Source: Chloroflexia bacterium (GTDB lineage: Bacteria; Chloroflexota; Chloroflexia; QHBQ01; JADMIH01). Taken from it: a stretch of DNA of 17,107 nt. Shown piece after piece: positions 1-8,040 of the stretch. Within the stretch, counting starts at the first letter, position 1; the number at the start of each line of letters is the position of its first letter. The stretch spans positions 1 through 17,107 of the forward strand of contig JAICKM010000055.1 in the NCBI GenBank assembly GCA_025927935.1. Direction: 5' to 3'. Below the pieces are notes generated by a model. It ran no database searches, was not told the DNA's origin, and was given only the letters and a program-made list of their open reading frames with translations. The translations under genes were made by a program, and so were the position numbers.

Positions 1-1
1 C

Positions 2-523
2 CTCGCCACCGCACTCGAACGGCTGGCCGCGGATGAGCCGGTCGTGCGTGACCTCCAGGAACCGGCCCGTCACACGGCAGAATATAGCGCATTGCTTCAG
101 CAACACGCGCCTCTGCGCAACATCGATGCAGGCCCCGCCTACTACCTGCCGGAACTCGATCCGCCCACGGAAACGGTGCCGATCACGCCGGCGAACGCCG
201 CCCTCCTGGAGGCCCATTATCCCTACACGCGCAGCAGGCACGCTGAGCTTGCGCCGGTTGTGGTATGTGTAGCGGACGGAGTGGCGGTGGCGGTTTGCTG
301 CTCCGCGCGGATGACGGCGCAGGTAGCGGAGGCCGGGGTTTACACAGTCGAGTCTTACCGCGGGCGTGGCTATGCCGCCGAGACGGTGCGCGGATGGGCC
401 GCTGCTATCCGCGCCATGGGCCGGCTGCCGCTCTACAGCACGAGTTGGGCGAACACGGCCTCGCAGGCTGTAGCGCGTAAGCTCCGGGCCGTGCAGTACG
501 CGGTCGACTTCAGCCTGACGTGA
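2..523 (+). CDS. GNAT-family N-acetyltransferase (5' truncated by window edge)
   Basis: This is the C-terminal part of a protein of the GCN5-related N-acetyltransferase fold, which transfers an acetyl group from acetyl-CoA to an amine; the substrate cannot be told. The reading frame is open from base 2 to the TGA at 521-523, so the gene begins outside the window. A GTG at 44 is an internal codon that could be mistaken for a start: the frame is open upstream of it and no Shine-Dalgarno site is seen there. The diagnostic stretch is YRGRGYA, the Arg/Gln-x-x-Gly-x-Gly/Ala pyrophosphate-binding loop, preceded by the beta strand VYTVES and followed by the helix ETVRGWAAAI. The last motif, YSTSWANTASQAVARKL, matches the late GNAT region in which an Asn precedes the final helix. 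The N-terminal part is weakly conserved, so the subfamily is open. A palindromic repeat begins 10 nt after the stop. Confidence 0.75.
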   Translation, partial: LATALERLAADEPVVRDLQEPARHTAEYSALLQQHAPLRNIDAGPAYYLPELDPPTETVPITPANAALLEAHYPYTRSRHAELAPVVVCVADGVAVAVCCSARMTAQVAEAGVYTVESYRGRGYAAETVRGWAAAIRAMGRLPLYSTSWANTASQAVARKLRAVQYAVDFSLT

Positions 524-533
524 CCTTAGAAAC

Positions 534-665
534 TACATCCCGGCAGCGGGCCAACCTCTCCCCCCGCCCCTCTCCGCCGCCGGGAGGGGAGCCGTCTCGT
601 CGTTTCCCCCTTCCCGTGGCGGGAAGGGGGGCAGGGGGGTGAGGTTGATCGGGCGCCGGGATGTA
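534..665. repeat. MITE/REP-like palindromic element
   Basis: The outermost 11 bases, tacatcccggc at 534-544, are repeated exactly in inverted orientation at 655-665. Inside them lie matching inverted blocks, caacctc followed by a C-rich run on the left (552-570) and its imperfect complement ending ggtgaggttg on the right. Each half also contains its own hairpin (pyrimidine-rich arm, short GC loop, purine-rich arm) around 565-590 and 606-630. The whole folds into a long interrupted hairpin with no coding frame. C-rich/G-rich palindromes like this are, to my recollection, dispersed intergenic repeats in Chloroflexota. It starts 10 nt after the GNAT stop codon and could also act as a terminator or 3' RNA stabiliser. 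Confidence 0.7.
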
Positions 666-698
666 ACAGCGGGACGCGCGCCCGCGCCCATGCTCTGA

Positions 699-728
699 TT
701 GACGCTGTCTCATAGCATGGAGTACAAT
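699..728 (+). promoter_or_regulatory. Sigma70-type promoter of the multi-GAF phosphatase gene
   Basis: TTGACG at 699-704 and TACAAT at 723-728 are separated by 18 nt, matching five of six consensus bases in each hexamer. The expected transcript start is near 735, giving a leader of about 58 nt that carries the ribosome binding site at 778-784. Confidence 0.6.
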
Positions 729-792
729 AGATCACATCCGTGACCTGCGGATGCCGGATCTTGATATTCGATGCTGAAGAGGTAGCTGCCCA

Positions 793-3700
793 ATGCGCGG
801 GACGCCGCCGGTCCGCAAACTCCCACGTCGTAGCCTCGCGGATGCGATCCGCGCGTTTCAGGCCGGGGTGCCGGGCGCGCTGGAGCCGCCTGCGTTATAT
901 ACGGCGCTGGTAGCGGCGGTCGCCGTGAGCCTGGGCGATCCGCCGGTGGCGCTGTTCCTGGCCGATGCCCACGGCGGTGACTATCTGTGGCAGGCGGGGA
1001 CAGGTCTCGCGGCGGATCTAACCGCCGGCGCCCGGATCAGCCAGGCCGCCTTGCCGCCCACCTGGGCCGCGCCCGGCGCCGGGACGGTGCGCGTGCGCCG
1101 TCGCATTCCCGGCTTGGCCGATTTCCGCCCGGTGGTTGCCGTGCCGCTGCCCGGCTCCGGGCGGCTGGATGGCTTCCTGCTGCTTGGCCCGCGCCCCGAT
1201 GCCCGGCCCTATACCGCTGCCGACCTGGCACTGCTCGACGCCCTGGCCGGGCTGATCGCGGACCGGCTGCGGGCCGCCGCCCTGGCCGGCCAGTACCAGC
1301 GCAGCCAGCAGCAACTCCAGACGCTGCACCGCCTGGGCGAGGAACTGAGCGCCAACCTCGACATCGACGCCGTGTGCCTGACGGTGTACGAGCAGCTACG
1401 TGGCGCGCTGGACTTCGACTCCTTCTTTGTGGCCCAATATGACGAAGCCCTGGGCATGCTGACCTTTCCCTTCGGCATCGATGAAGGCGTGCGCTATTAC
1501 CTGGCGCCCGCGCCGCTAGGCGCCGGCCTCGCCAGTTGGATTTTTGCTAACGGCCGCCCCCTGGTGCTAGACGACCTGTCGCGCGGCGTGGAGCATCTGA
1601 ACATGCCCTTCCACCCCGACCGCTTCGGGTCCGCGCGCCGCAGCCGGGCCTGGATGGGCGTGCCCATGATGGCGAAGCACCGCACCATTGGCGTCTTGTC
1701 GGTGCAATCCTACACGGCCAATCTGTATAACGAGGCGCAGGTGCAGTTCCTGAGCACGGTCGCCAACCAGGTGGCGAGCGCGCTGGAGAACGCGCGGCTC
1801 TTTGCCGAGCGCGAGCGCCGCATCGCCGAGCTGTCCACGCTGAACGAGATCAGCCGCCGGCTGAGCGGGACATTGCGCGTCAGCGACGTGATCGACAGCG
1901 TGTACGATCAACTCAACCGGGTGTTCGACGCCCAGCACTTCTGCCTGGCGCTTGTGGACCCGGTGACGGACAATATCCGCTATAACTTTAGCGGCGGGCC
2001 GGAACATGGGCTGGACCCGAATATCCCGGCCATGCGGGACGCGGTGGCGTGGATGATCCACAACAGCGCGCCCCTCCATGTCACCCGCGATCTCGCCGCC
2101 ACTTTGGCGCTAGGGGGAGTCGACGTGACCGGGCTAGTCGCACGGTCCCTCCTGGGTGTGCCGCTGCTGGTGGGGACGACCGTGATCGGGGCGATGGCGG
2201 TTTATAACTGCGACCGTGAAGGCGCCTATGACCAGGACCACTTGCACCTGTTTACCACTATCGCCGCACAGGTGGGCGTGGTCATTCAGAACGCGCGGCT
2301 CTACGAGCGCACCGACATCGCGCTGACCCGGCGCGTGGCCGAGCTGTCGGCGTTGGAAGAGATCGCGCGCCAGCTTAACGCCAGCCTCGATCTGGGTGGA
2401 ATCATCCACCTGGTGGTGGCGCGGGCGGTGGAGACGACCGGGGCCACCGCCGGCATCCTGGCCCTGTTCGACGCGGCCACCCAGACTCTGCGCTTGCTGG
2501 GGCAGATCGGCTATGCGGCGGAGGTGATCGACCGCTATACGCAGCAGCCGCTGCCGATTAGCCAGGGGCTGATCGGGCGCGCTGTGCGCGAGGATCGCTC
2601 GCTGCTCGTCCGCGACGTGCAGCACGATCCCGACTATATCGCCGTAACGCCCGATATTCGTTCGCAACTCGTAGTGCTGGTGCGCCGGGGCGGGCAGGTG
2701 CTGGGAACGTTGAGCCTGGAAAGCCGGGATCCGGATGGCTTCCACAACGAGCATGTGGAGTTTATCGAGCATCTGGCGGAGCACGCCGCGATTGCCGTGG
2801 AGAATGCCCGCCGCTACGACCGGGAGCGCCGCCAGAATGAGGCGTTGACCCGCCGGGCGGGGGAACTGGCCGCCATTTTGCGCATCGGCAATATGCTGAA
2901 GGCCGACCTCTCGCTGGACGAGGTGCTGACCCAGGTAGCCGAAGGCGTGCGCAGCAGCCTGGGCTTCAACGTCGCCATCCTCAGCCTCATCGACGAGGGG
3001 CCACCCCGGCGCTTTATGCGCGTGGCGGCGGCGGGGCTGGATGCGGAAACCTGGGCGCGGCTCAAAGTGGCGATGCCGCCCGCCGAGGAAAGCAACCAGT
3101 TGCTGGACCCGCGCTTCCAGATCAGCCAATCGTATTTCATCAGCCACCTGTATAACCCGATGACGCACCTGGAGACCTACTTCCGGCCCGACATCACCCC
3201 GCGCGACGAGACCGAGTGGCACCCTGACGACATGCTGATCGTGCCCTTGCGCGGCAAAGGCGGCCAGTTGGTCGGCGTGCTCTCGGTGGACGACCCCGTG
3301 GATCGCCAATTGCCCTCGCGGGCGACCATCGAGACGCTGGAGATTTTCGCCAATCAGGCGGCAGTAGCGATTGAGAATGCGCGGCTGTTTGAGGCCCAGC
3401 GCCGCCGGCTGCGCGAACTCGCGCTGCTGCAAGAATCGGGCGTCGGCCTCAGCGCCACGCTCGATCCGACGGAACTCCTCGCCGCGGTGGTGCGCTCGGC
3501 GGTGCAACTGTTTGAAGTCCGCGCCAGCGCGATCACCCTGGTGCCTGATCCCTCGAATCCTCGCATATCCACCGCCTCGTGGTTTTGCGCAGAACGCGAT
3601 GGCGTGCTGGAGGTGCAGCCCTACAGCGCCGCGGATCGCCCCGATCTGACCCAGGAAATTATTCTGGCCGGCGACCTGGTGGTGGTGCCCGATGCCACCG

Positions 3701-5205
3701 CCGATCCACGCCTCAGTCCCGATCTGGTGGCGCGTGGGCTGCGGTCGCTGGCCGGGGTGCCGTTGCGCGTGGGCAACCAGGCCCAGGGAGTGCTGTATTT
3801 GTTCGCCGACCGGACCCACCCTTTCGACAGCCAGGAGCAGCAGTTGTTGCGCATCTTCGCCAACCAGGCGGCGGTGGCGGTCCAGAACGCGCGCCTGTTT
3901 GAAGAGGAAGCCCACCGCCTGCATGATGTCACGTCGCTACAAGACCTCGGCTTGCGTTTTACCGCTACGCTGGATATTCACACTTTGCTCGAAGAGGTGG
4001 TGCGGGCGGCGATTCACCTGCTCGACACCAATTCCAGCGGGGTGCTGCTGGTCAACGAGACCGGCACGCAGGCGGTCAATGTGCGCTGCTGGGTGCGCGA
4101 GGAGGGCCGCCTGGAGACCGGCACGTTTAACCGGGCTATCCGGCGCGGCGGGCTGACCGATACGGTGATGCGCACCGGCCGCCCGATTATGGTGGCCGAG
4201 ACGTTGGGCGATCCGCGGATCAATCCGTCGATGATGGCCGAGGGGATTCGCTCGTTCGTAATGGTCCCCATCCGCGTCGCCGAGCAGACTCTGGGCGCGC
4301 TCTTCGTCAACAGCTATCAGCCGCGCGCTTTCTCCACCCATGAGCAGCAGTTGTTGCAGGTCTTCGCCAACCAGGTGGCGGTGGCGATCAAGAACGCGCG
4401 CCTGTTCGAGGAGCGCCGCGACTTCGAGCAGCGGCTGATCGGCGAGAACGAGCGCATGGCCCGCGAACTGGTGACGGCGCGCGCCACGCAACGGCAGTTG
4501 CTGCCCGAACTGCCGCGCCGCATGGCGGGCCTGACCATGCACGGCATCTGCCTCCCGGCGATGGAAGTCGGTGGAGATTATTACGACCTGGTGCCGCTAC
4601 CCGACGGCCGCCTGGCGCTGGCGCTCGGCGATGTGACCGGCAAAGGGACGGCGGCCGTCATGTTGATGGCGATGGTCAAGACAGCCCTGCTGTCGCAGGT
4701 CGGCAGCGATCCACGGCCCCACCCGGTGCTGCAAACGCTGAACACGCTGGCCGTGGACCTGATGCAAGGCCAACTGATGACCTTCTTCTACGCGCTCTAT
4801 GATCCGGCCACCCGTGTGCTGACCTACAGCAACGCCGGGCACCTCTACCCCTACATCCGGCGGGCCGGCGGCACACTCGACTTTATCGCCGGGGGCGGCC
4901 TGCCGCTCGGCGCGCTGCCCACCGTCGCCGACAAGGTGTTTACCCTGCAAGTCGCGCCGGGCGATCTGCTGGTCTTTTTCTCGGACGGCATCGTCGAGGC
5001 TGCGGACAGCGGCGGCGAGATGTTCAGCTTCGAGCGGGTCGAAGAGATCCTGCGCCAGGTGCCCGCCGGCGCCGATTTGCGTCTGCTGGTGGAGGATATC
5101 GTGGATCGGGTGCATGCCTTCGCCGGGGGCGCGCCGCAGGACGATGTGACGCTGCTGATTGCGCGGGTGGACGACAGCGACGCCGCCGGTGCGCCCGGTT
5201 CGTAG
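793..5205 (+). CDS. Seven-GAF SpoIIE/RsbU-type PPM serine phosphatase
   Basis: This is a 1,470-residue cytoplasmic signalling protein with no membrane segment. GAF-like domains lie at about residues 34-166 (degenerate), 178-336, 346-504, 516-674, 695-866, 876-1037 and 1046-1207. Most end with variants of FANQAAVAIENARLFE followed by a charged helical linker, which suggests tandem duplication. A coiled linker leads to a C-terminal PPM/SpoIIE phosphatase (about 1233-1465) that keeps the metal-binding signature: GGDYYD at 1260-1265, GDVTGKG at 1279-1285, SDGIVEA at 1397-1403 and QDDVT at 1449-1453. It should therefore be an active Mn/Mg-dependent Ser/Thr phosphatase. By family, such enzymes (RsbU, RsbP, SpoIIE) dephosphorylate anti-anti-sigma (STAS) proteins in partner switching; no STAS or anti-sigma gene is in the window, so the target is unknown. 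GAF ligands are also unknown. The ATG start follows agaggt at 8 nt spacing. Confidence 0.92.
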   Translation: MRGTPPVRKLPRRSLADAIRAFQAGVPGALEPPALYTALVAAVAVSLGDPPVALFLADAHGGDYLWQAGTGLAADLTAGARISQAALPPTWAAPGAGTVRVRRRIPGLADFRPVVAVPLPGSGRLDGFLLLGPRPDARPYTAADLALLDALAGLIADRLRAAALAGQYQRSQQQLQTLHRLGEELSANLDIDAVCLTVYEQLRGALDFDSFFVAQYDEALGMLTFPFGIDEGVRYYLAPAPLGAGLASWIFANGRPLVLDDLSRGVEHLNMPFHPDRFGSARRSRAWMGVPMMAKHRTIGVLSVQSYTANLYNEAQVQFLSTVANQVASALENARLFAERERRIAELSTLNEISRRLSGTLRVSDVIDSVYDQLNRVFDAQHFCLALVDPVTDNIRYNFSGGPEHGLDPNIPAMRDAVAWMIHNSAPLHVTRDLAATLALGGVDVTGLVARSLLGVPLLVGTTVIGAMAVYNCDREGAYDQDHLHLFTTIAAQVGVVIQNARLYERTDIALTRRVAELSALEEIARQLNASLDLGGIIHLVVARAVETTGATAGILALFDAATQTLRLLGQIGYAAEVIDRYTQQPLPISQGLIGRAVREDRSLLVRDVQHDPDYIAVTPDIRSQLVVLVRRGGQVLGTLSLESRDPDGFHNEHVEFIEHLAEHAAIAVENARRYDRERRQNEALTRRAGELAAILRIGNMLKADLSLDEVLTQVAEGVRSSLGFNVAILSLIDEGPPRRFMRVAAAGLDAETWARLKVAMPPAEESNQLLDPRFQISQSYFISHLYNPMTHLETYFRPDITPRDETEWHPDDMLIVPLRGKGGQLVGVLSVDDPVDRQLPSRATIETLEIFANQAAVAIENARLFEAQRRRLRELALLQESGVGLSATLDPTELLAAVVRSAVQLFEVRASAITLVPDPSNPRISTASWFCAERDGVLEVQPYSAADRPDLTQEIILAGDLVVVPDATADPRLSPDLVARGLRSLAGVPLRVGNQAQGVLYLFADRTHPFDSQEQQLLRIFANQAAVAVQNARLFEEEAHRLHDVTSLQDLGLRFTATLDIHTLLEEVVRAAIHLLDTNSSGVLLVNETGTQAVNVRCWVREEGRLETGTFNRAIRRGGLTDTVMRTGRPIMVAETLGDPRINPSMMAEGIRSFVMVPIRVAEQTLGALFVNSYQPRAFSTHEQQLLQVFANQVAVAIKNARLFEERRDFEQRLIGENERMARELVTARATQRQLLPELPRRMAGLTMHGICLPAMEVGGDYYDLVPLPDGRLALALGDVTGKGTAAVMLMAMVKTALLSQVGSDPRPHPVLQTLNTLAVDLMQGQLMTFFYALYDPATRVLTYSNAGHLYPYIRRAGGTLDFIAGGGLPLGALPTVADKVFTLQVAPGDLLVFFSDGIVEAADSGGEMFSFERVEEILRQVPAGADLRLLVEDIVDRVHAFAGGAPQDDVTLLIARVDDSDAAGAPGS

Positions 5206-5240
5206 CGCGTCCGGCGCAGTGCTAATCCCTGCGCCGCGCT
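5204..5240. terminator. Hairpin between convergent genes, likely bidirectional terminator
   Basis: The arm agcgcg...gcgcag (5204-5219) pairs with ctgcgccgcgct (5229-5240), with a 4-nt bulge and a 9-nt loop. It overlaps the stop codons of both the phosphatase gene (+) and the HIT gene (-). There is no clear T tract, so termination is inferred from position and structure. Confidence 0.45.
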
Positions 5241-5817
5241 ATATCTGCTCCAGCCGCGCTTTGAGCCGGTCGTAGGTCTGTTCGAGGGCCTCCGGCAGCA
5301 CCTTGGTCTGGCCCACCACCGGCATAAAGTTCGTGTCCCCAGCCCAGCGGGGCACCACATGCATGTGCAGGTGGTCGGCGATACCCGCACCCGCCGCCGC
5401 GCCCAGGTTCATGCCCGCGTTAAAGCCCTGCGGGTGGTATTCGGCCTCCAGCACACTGACCATACGTTGCAACAACGCCATCATTTCCGCAGATTCTTCC
5501 GTGCTCAGACGGGTCACGTCGTGCAGGTGACGGTAGGGTACGATCATCAGGTGGGCCGAGTTGTACGGGTAGCGGTTGAGGATCACAAAACACTGCGCGC
5601 CCCGTAACAGTAGCAAGTTAGCCCGGTCGTGCGTGGCGGCCTGGGCCGGGTACCGGCAGAAGATACATTTTGGTTCCGCGGCATCCGGCTCCGCCGGCGC
5701 TTCGCGGGTGAGCGGCGGGGCGGCGGTGTCCCCCACGGCGCCGGCATCTTCGCCCGCCGCGCCCGCGCTGTCCGCGCTAATATACGCCATCCGCCAGGGC
5801 GACCACAGAATATCCAA
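5239..5817 (-). CDS. HIT-family protein (Ap4A hydrolase/phosphorylase-like)
   Basis: This is a 192-residue cytosolic histidine-triad protein, of a family that hydrolyses or phosphorolyses dinucleoside polyphosphates or nucleoside phosphoramidates. The triad HLHMHVV is at 149-155, with His151 as the expected nucleophile. The N-terminal MDILWSPWRM resembles the start of actinobacterial Ap4A phosphorylases, and CIFC at 51-54 gives the family's N-terminal cysteine pair. Between these, residues 14-49 form a low-complexity Ala/Gly/Asp/Glu/Pro insert that I do not expect in compact HIT proteins. The start is TTG, supported by a strong AGGAGG 8 nt upstream and by the conserved LWxPWRM immediately after it. 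The gene is convergent with the phosphatase and separate from the importer operon upstream, which ends in its own terminator. Exact substrate is not settled by sequence. Confidence 0.88.
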   Translation of the reverse strand: MDILWSPWRMAYISADSAGAAGEDAGAVGDTAAPPLTREAPAEPDAAEPKCIFCRYPAQAATHDRANLLLLRGAQCFVILNRYPYNSAHLMIVPYRHLHDVTRLSTEESAEMMALLQRMVSVLEAEYHPQGFNAGMNLGAAAGAGIADHLHMHVVPRWAGDTNFMPVVGQTKVLPEALEQTYDRLKARLEQI

Positions 5818-5843
5818 AGTTCGCTCCTCCTAAAACGCGCCGC

Positions 5844-5849
5844 ATTATA
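5844..5849 (-). promoter_or_regulatory. Candidate -10 box for the HIT gene
   Basis: A perfect TATAAT on the - strand lies 27 nt ahead of the TTG start. It gives an expected transcript start near 5837 and a leader of about 20 nt holding the AGGAGG ribosome binding site. No convincing -35 box is visible, so the promoter may rely on an activator, or the match may be chance. Confidence 0.4.
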
Positions 5850-5938
5850 GACCGGGCCGGCGTGGATCTCGTGCCGTCCGGGGTTTGCAGCTATTGTGCC
5901 GCCATTTTAGCGCGGGCGGGCTGTGTGGGCAAGGCAAA

Positions 5939-5965
5939 GGGGCTTAAGCATATTGCTTAAGCCCC
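5939..5965 (-). terminator. Terminator of the peptide importer operon
   Basis: A perfect 12-bp inverted repeat, ggggcttaagca (5939-5950) with tgcttaagcccc (5954-5965), has a 3-nt loop. On the - strand it lies 30 nt after the stop codon of the second permease and is followed by a short tttgcctt tract. It separates the importer operon from the HIT gene. Confidence 0.7.
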
Positions 5966-5995
5966 TGCTACGCCGAGTTGTGACCGGCGGCCGGC

Positions 5996-6949
5996 TCAGA
6001 TCTTCATGCGCGGATCGAGGGCGTCGCGCAGGCCGTCGCCCAGGAAGGTGAAGGAGAGGGTCAGCAGGCCGATGCAGGTGGCCGGTACCCAGACTTCGTG
6101 CGGCGCCGAGTTGATCGAGTTGAAGCCGTCGTTGATGATGCCGCCCCAGGTCGGCGTCGGCGGCTTGACCCCGATGCCGATGAACCCCAGGAACGCCTCG
6201 GTCAGAATGAAGCCGGGGATGGTGAACGTGGCGCTGACGATGACCGGACCGAGGCTGTTGGGCAGCAGGTGGGTCATCATGATGCGCCAGTTGGGCGTAC
6301 CGATGGAGCGGGCCGCTTCGACAAACTCCTTTTCGCGCAGGCTGAGCACCTGGCCGCGCACCAGGCGGGCCACGCCCACCCAGGCCACGATGGCGATAGA
6401 CAAGAAGATGAGCGGCAACCCGCCGAGGAAGCCGGCGAAGGCCGTGTCATGCAGCGCCGAAACCATAATCAGGATGAAGAGCAGGCTCGGGAAGGCATAG
6501 GTAATGTCGGTGATGCGCATGAGCAAGCTGTCGATCCAGCCGCCCCGATAGCCCGCGTTCAGGCCGACGATGATGCCGACGAGGACGATGACGAAGGTCG
6601 GGATAAAACCGACGCTCAGCGACACCTGCGCGCCGTACATCATGCGGCTCAGAATGTCACGGCCCAGCCCGTCCGTGCCGAGCGGATATCCGGCTTTCCC
6701 GTCCGGTTGCCACGCGGGCGGCAGGTCCGGGCCGCCGTTGCCGCGGTCGGGGCGATCGCGGCTCTGGAAAGTGGGCGGATGCGGCGCGAGGATTGGCGCG
6801 GCGACCGCGATGAAGGTGAAAAAGAGAATCACGGCGACGCTGGCGACGGCCATTTTATTGCGCATGAGGCGGCGCAGGGCATCACTCCACAGGCTGCGTG
6901 TGGGCCGTGAGGTGTCAAAGACGGCTTCAGTGCTGGTTGTAGTTGCCAT
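5996..6949 (-). CDS. Peptide ABC transporter permease, OppC/DppC type
   Basis: This 317-residue inner-membrane subunit belongs to the oligopeptide/dipeptide/nickel importer family. A cytoplasmic N-terminus is followed by the first membrane helix at about residues 33-55. Next comes the typical outer-face segment with GYPLGTDGLGRDILSRM, and then about five more helices. The cytoplasmic EAA loop that docks the ATPase is clear around residue 209 onward (EAARSIGTPNW ... LLPN). The C-terminal GDGLRDALDPRMKI is the usual OppC ending. ATG follows a GGGAGGT site at 8 nt. It is the last gene of its operon, only 13 nt after the OppB-type gene, and a terminator follows. The ligand (peptide, or a sugar or opine as in some relatives) cannot be assigned. 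Confidence 0.93.
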   Translation of the reverse strand: MATTTSTEAVFDTSRPTRSLWSDALRRLMRNKMAVASVAVILFFTFIAVAAPILAPHPPTFQSRDRPDRGNGGPDLPPAWQPDGKAGYPLGTDGLGRDILSRMMYGAQVSLSVGFIPTFVIVLVGIIVGLNAGYRGGWIDSLLMRITDITYAFPSLLFILIMVSALHDTAFAGFLGGLPLIFLSIAIVAWVGVARLVRGQVLSLREKEFVEAARSIGTPNWRIMMTHLLPNSLGPVIVSATFTIPGFILTEAFLGFIGIGVKPPTPTWGGIINDGFNSINSAPHEVWVPATCIGLLTLSFTFLGDGLRDALDPRMKI

Positions 6950-6962
6950 TGCGCATACCTCC

Positions 6963-7904
6963 CTAGTTTCCTACCTTGATCCGCGGATCAAAGAGGCCAT
7001 ACGTCAGGTCGGTCAAGAGGTTGAACACGACGATAATCGAGCAATAGACCAGCGTCGTGCCCATGATCATCGAGTAATCCCGCGCGCTAATGGCCTCGAC
7101 GAAGAAGCGGCCGATGCCGGGGATGCCGAAAATGCGCTCGACGATAAAAGAGCCGGTGATCAGGTCGGCGGTGAGCGGCCCCATGACCGTCCAGACCGGG
7201 ATCATCGCGTTACGGATCATGTGCCGCATAATGATGGCGCGGCCTTCCAGCCCCTTTGCGCGGGCGGTGCGGATGTAGTCCTGGCGGATGACATCGAGCA
7301 TGGCGGTGCGGGTTAAGCGGCCCAACAATGCGGCGGACGGTAAGCCCAACGCGATGGTCGGCAGCAGCCAGGCTTTGAGATCGGTTTGGTACTGGTCGAG
7401 GGTGGGTACCACGGGCACCAGGTGTAGGGTGCTGGCAAACAGAATGATCAAATAGAGTGACAGCACAAACGAAGGAATCGCCACCCCCAGGGTCGCTAAA
7501 AACAAAGCTAAATAGTCAATCCAGCTATTCTGTCTCAGCGCCGCGATGGTGCCGAGCGGGATACCGACGATCACGGCAAAGAGCAGGGCTTGCAAGCCGA
7601 GCCGGATGGAAAAGGGGAACCGTTCGCGCAGAATATCGCTGACATTGCGGTCCCGATATTGGAACGAGGGGCCGAAGTCGAGTTTAACGGCATTGCCCAT
7701 ATAGACCAGATATTGCTGCCAGAGCGGTTTCGTCAGGCCGAAAGCCTGTTCCATGCGAGCTTGCATGACCGGATCCTGGCGCCGGCCTTCCTCTTGATCG
7801 AAGGGGCCGCCGGGTGTGAGATGCATTAGAGCAAAGGTGATAATCGAAACGACGATCAGCACCGGGATCACCGCGAGGGTGCGGCGGATCACATACGCAG
7901 TCAT
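6963..7904 (-). CDS. Peptide ABC transporter permease, OppB/DppB type
   Basis: This 313-residue permease is the standard partner of the OppC-type subunit. The first helix begins right after the N-terminal MTAYVIRRTL, with LAVIPVLIVVSIITFAL as its core. It is followed by the family hallmark HLTPGGPF and an external segment before the remaining five helices. The ATPase-docking loop is RTARAKGLEGRAIIM...RNAMIPV, the usual OppB form of the EAA motif. The C-terminus DLTYGLFDPRIKVG is also typical. The ATG is preceded by a GGGAGA site. The gene lies 136 nt downstream of the binding-protein gene, with a hairpin in between that may lower permease expression relative to the binding protein, and 13 nt upstream of the OppC-type gene. 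Heterodimerisation with OppC is inferred from the family. Confidence 0.93.
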   Translation of the reverse strand: MTAYVIRRTLAVIPVLIVVSIITFALMHLTPGGPFDQEEGRRQDPVMQARMEQAFGLTKPLWQQYLVYMGNAVKLDFGPSFQYRDRNVSDILRERFPFSIRLGLQALLFAVIVGIPLGTIAALRQNSWIDYLALFLATLGVAIPSFVLSLYLIILFASTLHLVPVVPTLDQYQTDLKAWLLPTIALGLPSAALLGRLTRTAMLDVIRQDYIRTARAKGLEGRAIIMRHMIRNAMIPVWTVMGPLTADLITGSFIVERIFGIPGIGRFFVEAISARDYSMIMGTTLVYCSIIVVFNLLTDLTYGLFDPRIKVGN

Positions 7905-8006
7905 CGTAAATCTCCCTTAGGCTACCCCGCTGTACGGGCCGGCAATGTCAGGTGGTCTAGATGCCGGGAACCGCGCCCGCCCTACAGGCGAGCGGGCGCG
8001 GATGAG

Positions 8007-8034
8007 GAAGGGGGGCGCACCAGCGCCCCCCTTC
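8007..8034 (-). promoter_or_regulatory. Intra-operon hairpin between binding protein and permeases
   Basis: A perfect 12-bp stem, gaaggggggcgc (8007-8018) with gcgccccccttc (8023-8034), has a 4-nt loop and lies 7 nt after the stop codon of the binding-protein gene. No T tract follows on the - strand, so a 3' stabiliser or partial terminator fits better than a full terminator. Such hairpins are common after importer binding-protein genes, which need higher expression than the membrane subunits. Confidence 0.6.
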
Positions 8035-8040
8035 GCACTA

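Noticed and set aside
524..792. Small frames on the - strand covering the palindromic element
   Set aside because: They depend on low-complexity C/G-rich repeat sequence, overlap the clear + strand promoter and have no ribosome site.
2134..3924. A 596-residue open frame antisense to the phosphatase gene
   Set aside because: It mirrors the GAF coding region, has no ribosome site or recognisable domain, and is rich in His/Gln/Arg as expected for the complement of GC-biased codons.
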